DNA of 45,539 bases. Source: Spirochaetales bacterium (lineage in GTDB: Bacteria; Spirochaetota; Spirochaetia; DSM-2461). This document shows, piece by piece, positions 18,866 to 26,622 of this stretch. The position numbers were made by a program, and so were the translations under genes. The stretch covers positions 1 through 45,539 of the forward strand of contig JAFGYD010000042.1 in assembly GCA_016936295.1 (NCBI GenBank). Reading direction: 5' to 3'. The notes beneath the pieces were generated by a model. The model did not search any database, was not told the origin of the DNA, and was given only the letters and a program-made list of their open reading frames with translations. Position 1 is the first letter of the stretch. Every line of letters starts with the position of its first letter.

Positions 18866-19471
18866 ACAGAAGTTCTTAATAATTTTATTGTTCTGGAAGG
18901 TCTTGATGGGTCCGGGACTACTACTCAATTAAAAAAAATTGAAGAAAAATTATCTGAAATGGGAAAAACAGTTTTTTCAACCTGTGAACCTACAAAAAAT
19001 GAAATAGGAAAACTAATTAGATCTGTTTTACAAAAAAAAATAGTTATGGATCCTGTTACAGTTAGTCGTCTATTTGTAGCAGATAGAAATGAACATATAT
19101 ATGGAATAAACGGAATTAAAGAACGGACTAAAAGAGGTGAAATTGTAGTTAGTGATAGATACCTTTTTAGCTCTTTGGCTTATCAATCCCCTCAGTGTGG
19201 ATTTGATTTTGTGAAAATAATTAATTCAGACTTTCCTCTTCCTGAGTATCTATTTTTCATATCAACACCTGTTAAAGAGTGCCAAGAAAGAATTCATAAA
19301 CGAGGAGATGAAAAAGAACTTTTCGACGATGCAGATTATCAACAGAAAGTTGATGATAATTATAGAAAAGCTATAGAGTTATATAAAAACAGCGGAGTTA
19401 AAATTTTTATTATTGATGGGTTAAAATCAATTGAAAATATCACTAATGAAATAATAGATATAATTCGATAA
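18860..19471 (+). CDS. tmk: Thymidylate kinase
   Basis: A 203-residue dTMP kinase (dTMP + ATP to dTDP) of normal length. Family marks are the P-loop region 'LEGLDGSGTTTQL', 'DRYLFSSLAYQ' (DR-Y motif) and the LID segment 'RIHKRGDEKELFDD'. The P-loop has Thr at the position of the usual Lys (residue 20), and the codons confirm it. I chose the ATG at 18860 because AAAGGA ends 5 nt upstream; an in-frame ATG at 18854 overlaps that ribosome binding site. It is divergent from the envelope operon with a 28-bp gap. In Borrelia burgdorferi, as I recall, tmk also adjoins the TamB gene. Confidence 0.93.
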   Translation: MQTEVLNNFIVLEGLDGSGTTTQLKKIEEKLSEMGKTVFSTCEPTKNEIGKLIRSVLQKKIVMDPVTVSRLFVADRNEHIYGINGIKERTKRGEIVVSDRYLFSSLAYQSPQCGFDFVKIINSDFPLPEYLFFISTPVKECQERIHKRGDEKELFDDADYQQKVDDNYRKAIELYKNSGVKIFIIDGLKSIENITNEIIDIIR

Positions 19472-19478
19472 TTATACT

Positions 19479-20081
19479 ATGTTAAGAAGAGTTATACCCC
19501 TCATATTTTTATTTTTTCCAACAATTACCTTTAGTTATAATATTAAATACCTGGAAGGATTTTATAATTTATATGTTGAAAATTTTTATCAATATCCACA
19601 GGATGTAAACCGAAATATTTTCTATTTAAAGGCATGTTTAGGTGTCCCTTTTAGTAACCCTCTTTATGCATTAGCAAAAATTGAAAATACAACAGAGTGG
19701 GAGAAATATAGATATTTAATGTATACCCATATAAATTTGAAGTTAGTTGATTCATATTTACAACTGGCTAAAGGACTAGATAAACAGACAGCTTATTTTT
19801 ACAATGCTCCATGGAAAGAATACAATATAAAAAGTTTGAATGAAGCAGAGAAATACTATTTAGAAGCAAAGAAATACTGGGTTGATGCTGTTGAATGGTC
19901 TAAAAGAGCTTCTGATGAAAAATTTATGTTCTTATATATTGAAGAGATAATTACTTTTGAAGATGAGTCAACTATGATACAAAGTGGTGAACTGGACTAT
20001 AATAAGATTATTGATAAACACTTAACTCGTTTAAATAAAGTTAGAAATGAATTTGAAAATATGGATGAAAATACATATTAA
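19479..20081 (+). CDS. Secreted hypothetical protein, 200 aa
   Basis: A protein with a signal peptide (MLRRVIPLIFLFFPTITFS, cleavage near residue 19-20) and a helical mature part rich in Tyr, Lys and Glu, with 'AEKYYLEAKKYWVDAVEWSK' resembling a TPR-like helix. It starts 7 nt after the tmk stop without a Shine-Dalgarno sequence, so it probably depends on tmk translation, and it ends at a strong hairpin. I know no function. Periplasmic location and its place beside the envelope operon suggest a spirochete envelope or motility role, which is a guess. Confidence 0.82.
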   Translation: MLRRVIPLIFLFFPTITFSYNIKYLEGFYNLYVENFYQYPQDVNRNIFYLKACLGVPFSNPLYALAKIENTTEWEKYRYLMYTHINLKLVDSYLQLAKGLDKQTAYFYNAPWKEYNIKSLNEAEKYYLEAKKYWVDAVEWSKRASDEKFMFLYIEEIITFEDESTMIQSGELDYNKIIDKHLTRLNKVRNEFENMDENTY

Positions 20082-20085
20082 GGAG

Positions 20086-20110
20086 GCAGATGCTGAAACT
20101 CAGCATCTGC
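20086..20110. terminator. Terminator hairpin between convergent genes
   Basis: A perfect 11-bp stem (20086-20096 with 20100-20110) closes a 3-nt loop. On the plus strand a T-rich run follows after six bases, which serves the tmk transcript. It also lies 10 nt past the gguB stop and may end the minus-strand operon, although the T-tract there is poor. Confidence 0.75.
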
Positions 20111-20120
20111 AAAATGTTTT

Positions 20121-21308
20121 TTATTTATTACCGATTTTTCTTGTTGCAACATCAAATATAACGGCACCTGCTAATACAGCACCACGAACAATGTATTGAG
20201 AAGAAATATCAATACCCATTAAGTTCATTCCACTTGTTAAAGAAGTATAAACAATAGCTCCAATTAATGAACCTACAACACTACCAACACCACCAGCAGC
20301 TGAAACACCACCAATATATGCCGCGGCAATAGCATCAAGCTCTAATAAAGTACCTGCTGTTGTAGTTGCTGATTGTAATCTTGAAGCAAATAATATCCCT
20401 GAAAGTCCAGATAACATACCCATAGAACCAAAAACTAAAAATGTAATTTTCTTTACATCTATACCACTTAATTCAGCTGCTTCAGGGTTACCACCAACTG
20501 CATAAATATGTCGACCAACAACTGTTTTTTTAGTTATAAAATTATATATTCCAACAACAAGTAATACTATTACTAATGTCCATGATAGACCATTATAACC
20601 AGCAAGTATCCAAGTAACTATTGCAACAATCACAGAAACAAATGCAAGTTTAAGAATAAATAGATCGAAAGGAACTACTTCAAAGTTATATTTAATTTTA
20701 TTTTTTCTTGCATTAAATGAACTATAAACTAACCAGGCAATAGCTACTAACCCAATAAATAGGGTGAATTTATGCATATCTGGTAAAAATGTATCAGATG
20801 CAAAAAGATCTGGAATATAACCATTTCCTATAGCATTAAAACCTTTGTTTGTAATAATTATAGTTCCTGTTCTAAGAGTTGCTAATAATAGTGCACCACG
20901 ATAAATTAACCACCCTGCTAAGGAAGCAACAAAAGCAGGAATACCTAATTTAGCAACAGGATATGCTGTGATTAAACCAGCTATCATACCTAATATAAGT
21001 ATTGAAGGAACAACAATAAATGCAGGAACATTCCAAAATGCCAATGCAATAGCTGCTATAGCACCAAGAAATCCTGATAAAAATCCAACAGATAAATCTA
21101 TATGTCTTATAACTATAACAAGTGTCATACCTACAGCAATTACAGCAATATATCCTGTTTGATTTAATAAATTACTTATATTCCTAGGAGATATAAATAT
21201 ACCATCTGTTAAAATTGAAAATAACACAATAATTACGAAAAGAGCTATGAACATACCATAGTCTTTTATATGTGTCTTTAAATCTTTTACTAAACCTTTA
21301 AAAATCAT
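20121..21308 (-). CDS. gguB: Sugar ABC transporter permease (GguB/XylH type)
   Basis: A 395-residue polytopic inner-membrane protein with about 10 hydrophobic helices. The family marks are 'GMTLVIVIRHIDLSVGFLSG', 'PAFVASLAGWLIYRGALL', 'GRHIYAVGGNPEAAELSGI' and 'LDAIAAAYIGGVSAAGGVGS'. It forms the channel of a monosaccharide importer with GguA and ChvE. I chose the ATG at 21306-21308, 6-7 nt after AAGGAG; a TTG one codon earlier is possible. Last gene of the operon, 10 nt after gguA. Confidence 0.93.
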   Translation of the reverse strand: MIFKGLVKDLKTHIKDYGMFIALFVIIVLFSILTDGIFISPRNISNLLNQTGYIAVIAVGMTLVIVIRHIDLSVGFLSGFLGAIAAIALAFWNVPAFIVVPSILILGMIAGLITAYPVAKLGIPAFVASLAGWLIYRGALLLATLRTGTIIITNKGFNAIGNGYIPDLFASDTFLPDMHKFTLFIGLVAIAWLVYSSFNARKNKIKYNFEVVPFDLFILKLAFVSVIVAIVTWILAGYNGLSWTLVIVLLVVGIYNFITKKTVVGRHIYAVGGNPEAAELSGIDVKKITFLVFGSMGMLSGLSGILFASRLQSATTTAGTLLELDAIAAAYIGGVSAAGGVGSVVGSLIGAIVYTSLTSGMNLMGIDISSQYIVRGAVLAGAVIFDVATRKIGNK

Positions 21309-21318
21309 CAAATGCTCC

Positions 21319-22842
21319 TTAATTTGTTGCTAACTGCATAATATTTTCCTGGGTTGCTTCACTTATGTGTTTTTCCCCAGTTAGTCGTCCTTCGGATACA
21401 ACATAAATTCTATCACTCATTCCTAAAACTTCTGGAAGTTCTGAAGAAATCATTATGATTGACATACCTTGAGCTACTAATTCATTCATTAATGTGTAAA
21501 TTTCAAATTTTGCACCTACGTCGATACCCCTTGTTGGTTCATCTAAAATTAAAACGTGAGGCTTAACAAATAACCATTTTGCTAATTGAACTTTTTGTTG
21601 GTTTCCTCCACTTAGATTATTTACAAGCTGTTCAATAGATGGTGTTTTAACCCGTAAAGATTTGGAATATTCTGTGGCAATTTTAATTTCTGCATTTGTA
21701 TCTATAACAAAATTCTTCTCTAGCTCTTTTAAATTAGCTAAAGTTATATTCTCCATTATACTTTGCTGAAGTATTAAACCATTACCTTTTCTATCCTCGG
21801 ACAAATATGCAAGTCCTGCTTTTACAGCATCCTTGGGATGGTTAAAAGATTTAATGTCACCATTAATTTTTAATTCTCCAGAAACTATGTAATTATCGGG
21901 ATTTCCAAATAATGATCTGGCAAACTCTGTTCTTCCAGCGCCCATTAATCCAGCAAAACCAATAATTTCTCCTTTCTTTAAATTAATTGATATATTATCT
22001 AGAACTTTTCTACCTAATTTAGTATCGAAAGCACTCCAGTTATTAACTTCTAAAACTATTTCATCTGATATCTTATGTTCTCGGTTAGGATAGATATTAT
22101 CAATTTCTCTTCCTACCATGTTTTTAATAAGTAGATTTTCAGATACTTCACCTGCAGATGCATCTAATGTACAAATACTTTTACCATCACGTAAAACTGT
22201 AACAGTATCTGCAATTTGTATAATCTCCTTAAGTTTATGGGTTATCATGATACATGTAACACCCTGTTTTTTTAAATCTCTTAAGAGTTGTAATAAATTA
22301 TCACAATCATCTTCATTTAAGGCAGCTGTCGGCTCATCTAATATCAAAATTTTTACATCTTGGCTTAAAGCTTTAGCTATTTCAACTAGCTGTTGTTTTC
22401 CTACACCTAAGTCCTTAATCTGAGTTTCCGGATTAATTTTTAATCCAACTTTCTTTAAGACTTCTCCAGCCTGTTTTATTGTTTCATTCCAATTTAAAAT
22501 TCCGTTTTTATGAATTTCATGGCCTAAAAAGATATTTTCATAAATTGAGAGTTCAGGTACTAAAGCCAGCTCTTGATAGATTATAGCAATACCAGCCTTT
22601 TCACTATCAGATATGTGGGCAAATTTTTGAACTTCTCCTGAAAAAACAATATCACCACTGTAGTTTCCGTGTGGATATACTCCACTTAGAACCTTCATTA
22701 ATGTTGATTTTCCAGCACCATTCTCACCAACAAGGCAATGAATTTCTCCCTCTTTTACACTAAATGTTACTTCATCTAATGCTTTTACTCCCGGAAATGA
22801 CTTAGATATTCCTTTCATTTCAAGGATCATATTATTTGACAT
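21319..22842 (-). CDS. gguA: Sugar ABC transporter ATP-binding protein (GguA/XylG type)
   Basis: A 507-residue RbsA/XylG-class ATPase with two fused nucleotide-binding domains. The first has a full Walker A 'GENGAGKST' (about 39-47), the family's variant signature 'LGVGKQQLVEIAKALS' and Walker B 'ILILDEPTAAL'. The second has the degenerate Walker A normal for the family ('GLMGAGRTE') and a canonical 'LSGGNQQKV' signature with Walker B 'VLILDEPTRGID'. It powers import through GguB. It lies 76 nt after chvE, beyond an intercistronic hairpin that may lower its expression relative to the binding protein. Confidence 0.94.
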   Translation of the reverse strand: MSNNMILEMKGISKSFPGVKALDEVTFSVKEGEIHCLVGENGAGKSTLMKVLSGVYPHGNYSGDIVFSGEVQKFAHISDSEKAGIAIIYQELALVPELSIYENIFLGHEIHKNGILNWNETIKQAGEVLKKVGLKINPETQIKDLGVGKQQLVEIAKALSQDVKILILDEPTAALNEDDCDNLLQLLRDLKKQGVTCIMITHKLKEIIQIADTVTVLRDGKSICTLDASAGEVSENLLIKNMVGREIDNIYPNREHKISDEIVLEVNNWSAFDTKLGRKVLDNISINLKKGEIIGFAGLMGAGRTEFARSLFGNPDNYIVSGELKINGDIKSFNHPKDAVKAGLAYLSEDRKGNGLILQQSIMENITLANLKELEKNFVIDTNAEIKIATEYSKSLRVKTPSIEQLVNNLSGGNQQKVQLAKWLFVKPHVLILDEPTRGIDVGAKFEIYTLMNELVAQGMSIIMISSELPEVLGMSDRIYVVSEGRLTGEKHISEATQENIMQLATN

Positions 22843-22871
22843 CCCAATTCCTTCCTCTCTACGTGTAGAAA

Positions 22872-22895
22872 AAGGGTGATATAAATATCACCCTT
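22872..22895 (-). terminator. Intercistronic hairpin between chvE and gguA
   Basis: A perfect 10-11-bp stem (AAGGGTGATA paired with TATCACCCTT) with a tiny loop, followed on the minus strand by only four T residues. In binding-protein operons such elements cause partial termination or protect the upstream mRNA, so the binding protein is made in excess. Confidence 0.65.
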
Positions 22896-22918
22896 AACTC
22901 TAAATACTAAGCTTGTTT

Positions 22919-24037
22919 CTAAAGTCCTGTGAAATCAGAAGCAGAATAGTATCCGCTGTCAACTATTACAGATTTAACGTTATCTTGTGTTACTGTAATA
23001 ACTTCAGTTTGAATTGCTGGAACTTCTTTTGCACCGTTAGCGTAAGAACCTGTTGCAGTAGGTGTTTTACCTTCTAAGTACATAACAGCAGCTTTAATAG
23101 CATCTGCTACTAGGATTCTAACATCTTTTAAAACTGTCATTGATTGTTTTCCATCAATAATATATTGAACAGAAGCTTTCTCTGCATCTTGTCCAGTAAT
23201 ATAGTATTTAGTTACATCACCATCAGCAGCAAAAGCATCAGCGATAGCTCTAGCTGTTCCATCGTTTGGAGCTGCAATAAATACTTCACCTTTTGCATCT
23301 TTATTAGCAACTGTTAAGTTTGCTTCTGCAAGGTTTTTAGCAACATTAAAGTCCCAGTTAGTTGTAACTTGACCAATAATTTTACCTAATTCTGCTCTGC
23401 TTAATTTTGCTTTGTTCATTAAAGCAATAGCTTCTGAAGAGTTTTGGATTACAAATGTTCCATCCGCAATTTTTGGTTGTAATGCTGACCATGCACCATC
23501 AAAGAAAATAAATGCATTGTTATCACTTGCTGCACCAGCATATAAGTAAAGGTTATTTCCTGTACCTTTAGCTTGTTTAACTAAATATTCACCGAAAGCT
23601 TTACCAACTGCAAAACTATCAAATGTTACATAGAAATCTACAGATTCAGTATTTGTGATAAGTCTATCGTAAGATATAACTTTTACACCTGCTCTGTTAG
23701 CTTCATCTGCTGCTGCTGCTGCTGCTGCACCATCGTGTGGTGTCATAATTAAAACTTTAACACCTTTTGCAATTAATGCTTCAACATTTGCTCTTTCTCT
23801 AGCTGAATCACCTTGAGAAAATAAAATCTCAACTGAATAACCAGCTTTTTCTAAAGCATCTCTAAAACGCACTTCATCTTGTAACCATCTAGGCTCATCT
23901 TTTGTTGGCAGGATAATACCTACAGATAATTTCTGAGCACCAGTAGCTTCAGTTTTTTCGCCATTAGCGCTAGCGAAAAGTCCAGTCATTGTCATGGATA
24001 CAATTGCGATAAGTGCAATTCTAAATAATAACTTCAT
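22919..24037 (-). CDS. chvE: ChvE-type sugar-binding protein of the ABC transporter
   Basis: A 372-residue periplasmic protein: signal peptide with cleavage likely after 'FASA' (residue 24), then a type I periplasmic-binding fold beginning 'LSVGIILPTKDEPRWLQDE'. 'MTPHDGAAAAAAADEANRAG', 'ISYDRLI', 'FYVTFDSFAVG' and 'ITGQDAEKASVQYIIDGKQSMTV' match ChvE and related xylose, glucose or galactose binders. The exact sugar cannot be fixed from sequence. It is the first gene of the transporter operon, with AAAGGAG before the ATG and a candidate operator at 24079-24104. Its Ala-rich segment is encoded by seven CTG repeats (plus strand). Confidence 0.94.
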   Translation of the reverse strand: MKLLFRIALIAIVSMTMTGLFASANGEKTEATGAQKLSVGIILPTKDEPRWLQDEVRFRDALEKAGYSVEILFSQGDSARERANVEALIAKGVKVLIMTPHDGAAAAAAADEANRAGVKVISYDRLITNTESVDFYVTFDSFAVGKAFGEYLVKQAKGTGNNLYLYAGAASDNNAFIFFDGAWSALQPKIADGTFVIQNSSEAIALMNKAKLSRAELGKIIGQVTTNWDFNVAKNLAEANLTVANKDAKGEVFIAAPNDGTARAIADAFAADGDVTKYYITGQDAEKASVQYIIDGKQSMTVLKDVRILVADAIKAAVMYLEGKTPTATGSYANGAKEVPAIQTEVITVTQDNVKSVIVDSGYYSASDFTGL

Positions 24038-24061
24038 AATTTCTCCTTTTGTTTTGTTGAT

Positions 24062-24090
24062 GTTTTAATTCTGTAGTCGAAAATACGATA
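24062..24090 (-). promoter_or_regulatory. Possible activator-dependent chvE promoter
   Basis: A minus-strand -10-like TAAAAC (plus 24062-24067) stands 17 bp from a poor -35 (TATCGT, plus 24085-24090) that lies within a direct repeat. A weak -35 under a regulator site is typical of AraC-type activation. Low confidence by itself. Confidence 0.3.
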
Positions 24091-24104
24091 TGAAAACAGG
24101 ATAT
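24079..24104 (-). promoter_or_regulatory. Tandem 13-bp direct repeat, candidate YesN operator
   Basis: On the minus strand ATATCCTGTTTTC (plus 24092-24104) is followed without a gap by ATATCGTATTTTC (plus 24079-24091), identical at 11 of 13 positions. It lies about 42 bp before the chvE start codon. AraC-family regulators such as the YesN-type protein encoded upstream commonly bind direct repeats next to the -35 region. Confidence 0.45.
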
Positions 24105-24156
24105 TTTTGCTAAAGAGAGTCTAATTATGATTATTCTATTAGATTTATGTTAAAGT

Positions 24157-24188
24157 ATAGCACAATTTCAAGATCAAAATTGTGCTAT
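24157..24188 (-). terminator. Hairpin after the sensor cassette
   Basis: A 12-bp perfect stem (ATAGCACAATTT paired with AAATTGTGCTAT) around an 8-nt loop begins at the stop codon of the XylF-like gene. The following minus-strand sequence is only moderately T-rich, so termination may be incomplete. It separates the sensor genes from the transporter operon. Confidence 0.55.
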
Positions 24189-25195
24189 TATTGATAAATA
24201 TCTTCTCTATTATGAAATCCATCTAAAATTACAGTTTTATCTATATTATCTTTTGTTACAGGAATAGGCCTTTCAAAATAAAAAGGGATATATTTTCCGC
24301 TATTATTATTAATATATAAATCTGGCTCTGGGATAGTTCCACCTGCAATTGAAACAGCAATTATTGCTGCTCTGGAGGCTAAATTTTGTATTGGTTTATA
24401 TACTGTCATTAACTGAGTATTGTTTATTATACTCTGACATGAAGCTAAATCTGCATCCTGTCCTACAACATATACCTTTCCAGCAAGTCTTCTTTCTGAA
24501 AGGGCTTTAATTACGGCTTGTGCAATCATATCATTTGCGGCAGATATAGCATTTATTTCGGGATCCAAATCCAAAACCCTATTAGCTTCCTTGTATGCAT
24601 CATCATAACTCCATTCGTTTAGCCAAACTTCATCAACTAACTCAATCTCATTAGATGTTATTTTAGGATCCAATATTTTATGCAAGCCCGTATTAACTTC
24701 GTAGCTATTATTATCGTGTATTGAACCATTAATTATTAAGTACTTCCCGTTTGGTACTTTATCAATTAGAGCCTTTCCCAAGTATTTTCCAACTTCATTA
24801 TTATCGAAGGATACGTACGCATCTAGAGGAACATCCATTATCAATCGGTCATAAGCTATAACCGGGATTCCTTTTAACCTAACTTTTTTTAATACATCCC
24901 CTAATACATTTTTATCCCTGGGAATTATTACTAGAACATCGATGTCCTGTTTTGCTAAATAGAGAATTTCCGAGACTTGATCATCGCTATTTTTTGAGGA
25001 TTTTGTAAATAAAACTTCTGCACCTAATTCCTTTGCTTTACTTGTAAAAATTTGAATATCTCTTTCCCATCGTTCTTGAACAAAAACTTCAGTGGAAACG
25101 GAAAATCCAATTTTCAATGGTCTTTGAGCTGTTTTAGGAGGATTACATGATAAAAATAAAGTTACAAAAACTATAAAGACTAATCTATTTCTGAT
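24188..25195 (-). CDS. XylF-like sugar-binding lipoprotein, probable sensor (AUC start)
   Basis: A type I binding protein close in pattern to XylF: 'VLVIIPRDKNVLGDVLKKVR', 'IAYDRLI', 'YVSFDNNEVG', 'VGQDADLASCQSI', 'MTVYKPI', 'VILDGFH'. A TTG start at 25117 would give a protein with no export signal. Reading on in frame to 25195 adds a lipoprotein signal, RNRLVFIVFVTLFLSC, with Cys at residue 17. That stretch has no ATG, GTG or TTG; the best start is ATC at 25193-25195, 7 nt after GGGAG (minus strand), overlapping the response regulator gene by 16 nt. It follows a kinase and regulator pair, so it probably senses sugar for them, like XylFII; transport is the alternative. Confidence 0.8.
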   Translation of the reverse strand: MRNRLVFIVFVTLFLSCNPPKTAQRPLKIGFSVSTEVFVQERWERDIQIFTSKAKELGAEVLFTKSSKNSDDQVSEILYLAKQDIDVLVIIPRDKNVLGDVLKKVRLKGIPVIAYDRLIMDVPLDAYVSFDNNEVGKYLGKALIDKVPNGKYLIINGSIHDNNSYEVNTGLHKILDPKITSNEIELVDEVWLNEWSYDDAYKEANRVLDLDPEINAISAANDMIAQAVIKALSERRLAGKVYVVGQDADLASCQSIINNTQLMTVYKPIQNLASRAAIIAVSIAGGTIPEPDLYINNNSGKYIPFYFERPIPVTKDNIDKTVILDGFHNREDIYQ

Positions 25196-26622
25196 GGTGA
25201 TACTCCCATATACTTTCGATAAATTCTACTAAAATAGTTAGGGTCGTTATAACCGACACTAAAAGCCGCTTCTTTAATTGATAAATTACTATTTTTTAAA
25301 AGTTCTGTTGCTCTTTCTATTCTATAAACATTTAAGTAATCAATAAATTTTGTCCCTAAATGTTCAGTAAAAAGTCTACTTAAATGGCTACTGGATACCG
25401 AACAAATTTCAGCCACAGATGATAATTGTAGACTATCTGCAAAATTATCTTTTATATAATTTAAAGCAATTTTTAAAGGCTTTGGCATAGTTGCAAGCTT
25501 ATCATTGTTTAATAAAAGATAAAATTTATCTATTGCATCCAAACTCCATTTCTTCCACTTTTCAATACTATCAATGGGAATAATTTCTTCTGCTATGTCA
25601 ATTCTCTCTTTCTCTATTTTAAACATTAATAGTGTAAATAGTGAAATCATAATCCCTTTTGCCACTTCAAAATTATTATTGGTAAACACCCACTTCCAAT
25701 ACTCTTCAAAAACCATTAGACCATGTTCTTTACTGCTAAAAATTAGTTCGTTATATATATTTAATAGATCATTACTATTGTAACATGAGATTTCATTATC
25801 TAAAGAAAATAATGCTTCTTTGTATGATTTATTTAATTCAATAAAATTATAAATTTCTCCCTGACCTAAATGAAATGTAATACTATTTATTTCGCTTAAT
25901 ACTCTGTTTACATAATCATTAATACGAGTTTTGTTGGAATCTGTCGAAATTAAAATAATTAATTTATCTCCAGAAATAGTACTTAATGATGTATATCTAA
26001 ATTTAATTTTTTGTGATATTTCTTTATATGTTTTAACACGTAATAAATCGTTTATGTTAGAGAGTGTTTCAATTATAATAATTGAACCTGAATCATACTG
26101 AATATTATTTCTTTCTTTAGCATCTAACCAATTATTTTCAGAGATGCTATTCCATATAATTGAGTTTAAAAAATTTTCATCTTTTTCATTATTTTGCTCA
26201 ATAACTTGTTTAAGGCTCTCATTTTTTAGTTTTTCGAATTCGTTCCTTTTGTCTAATTCCAGCCTAACTTTATCTAACTCTTGGAGTATTTGATTCTTTG
26301 ATACAGGCTTTACTAGATAATCAAAAACACCTGTTGTTATTGCTTTTTGTGCTATATCAAATCTTTCATAAGCAGTTGAGAGTATAAATAGAGTTTTAGG
26401 AACCCATAATTGTAGTTGTTTTATAACATCTAAGCCATTAATTCCTGGCATTTCAATATCCATAAAGACTAAGTCCGGGATTAAATCTTTTACAATTTTT
26501 ATAGCATCATTTCCATTTCGAGCTTTTCCACAAATTGTAAAGTCAATAACATGTTTTTCAAAAATAAACTCAAAACTATTTAAAACAGGTTCTTCATCAT
26601 CAACTATTACAACTCTATACAT
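25180..26622 (-). CDS. YesN-type response regulator with AraC output domain
   Basis: A 480-residue regulator. The receiver domain (1-120) has the acidic pair in 'VIVDDEE', the phosphoacceptor Asp55 in 'DLVFMDIEMPG' and Lys in 'YLVKPVSK'. A middle region of ~250 residues is poorly conserved, as usual in YesN proteins. The C-terminal ~100 residues are an AraC DNA-binding domain with two helix-turn-helix motifs ('LSSVAEICSVSSSHLSRLF', 'IKEAAFSVGYNDPNYFSRIY'). It overlaps the kinase gene by 16 nt. The likely target is the chvE-gguA-gguB operon downstream. Confidence 0.93.
   Translation of the reverse strand: MYRVVIVDDEEPVLNSFEFIFEKHVIDFTICGKARNGNDAIKIVKDLIPDLVFMDIEMPGINGLDVIKQLQLWVPKTLFILSTAYERFDIAQKAITTGVFDYLVKPVSKNQILQELDKVRLELDKRNEFEKLKNESLKQVIEQNNEKDENFLNSIIWNSISENNWLDAKERNNIQYDSGSIIIIETLSNINDLLRVKTYKEISQKIKFRYTSLSTISGDKLIILISTDSNKTRINDYVNRVLSEINSITFHLGQGEIYNFIELNKSYKEALFSLDNEISCYNSNDLLNIYNELIFSSKEHGLMVFEEYWKWVFTNNNFEVAKGIMISLFTLLMFKIEKERIDIAEEIIPIDSIEKWKKWSLDAIDKFYLLLNNDKLATMPKPLKIALNYIKDNFADSLQLSSVAEICSVSSSHLSRLFTEHLGTKFIDYLNVYRIERATELLKNSNLSIKEAAFSVGYNDPNYFSRIYRKYMGVSPSEID

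Noticed and set aside
20090-20164. A 24-codon plus-strand frame with an AAGGAGG-like site before its ATG
   Set aside because: The ATG and first codons form the terminator hairpin after the 19479 gene, and the rest runs antisense into gguB; the peptide has no recognisable features.
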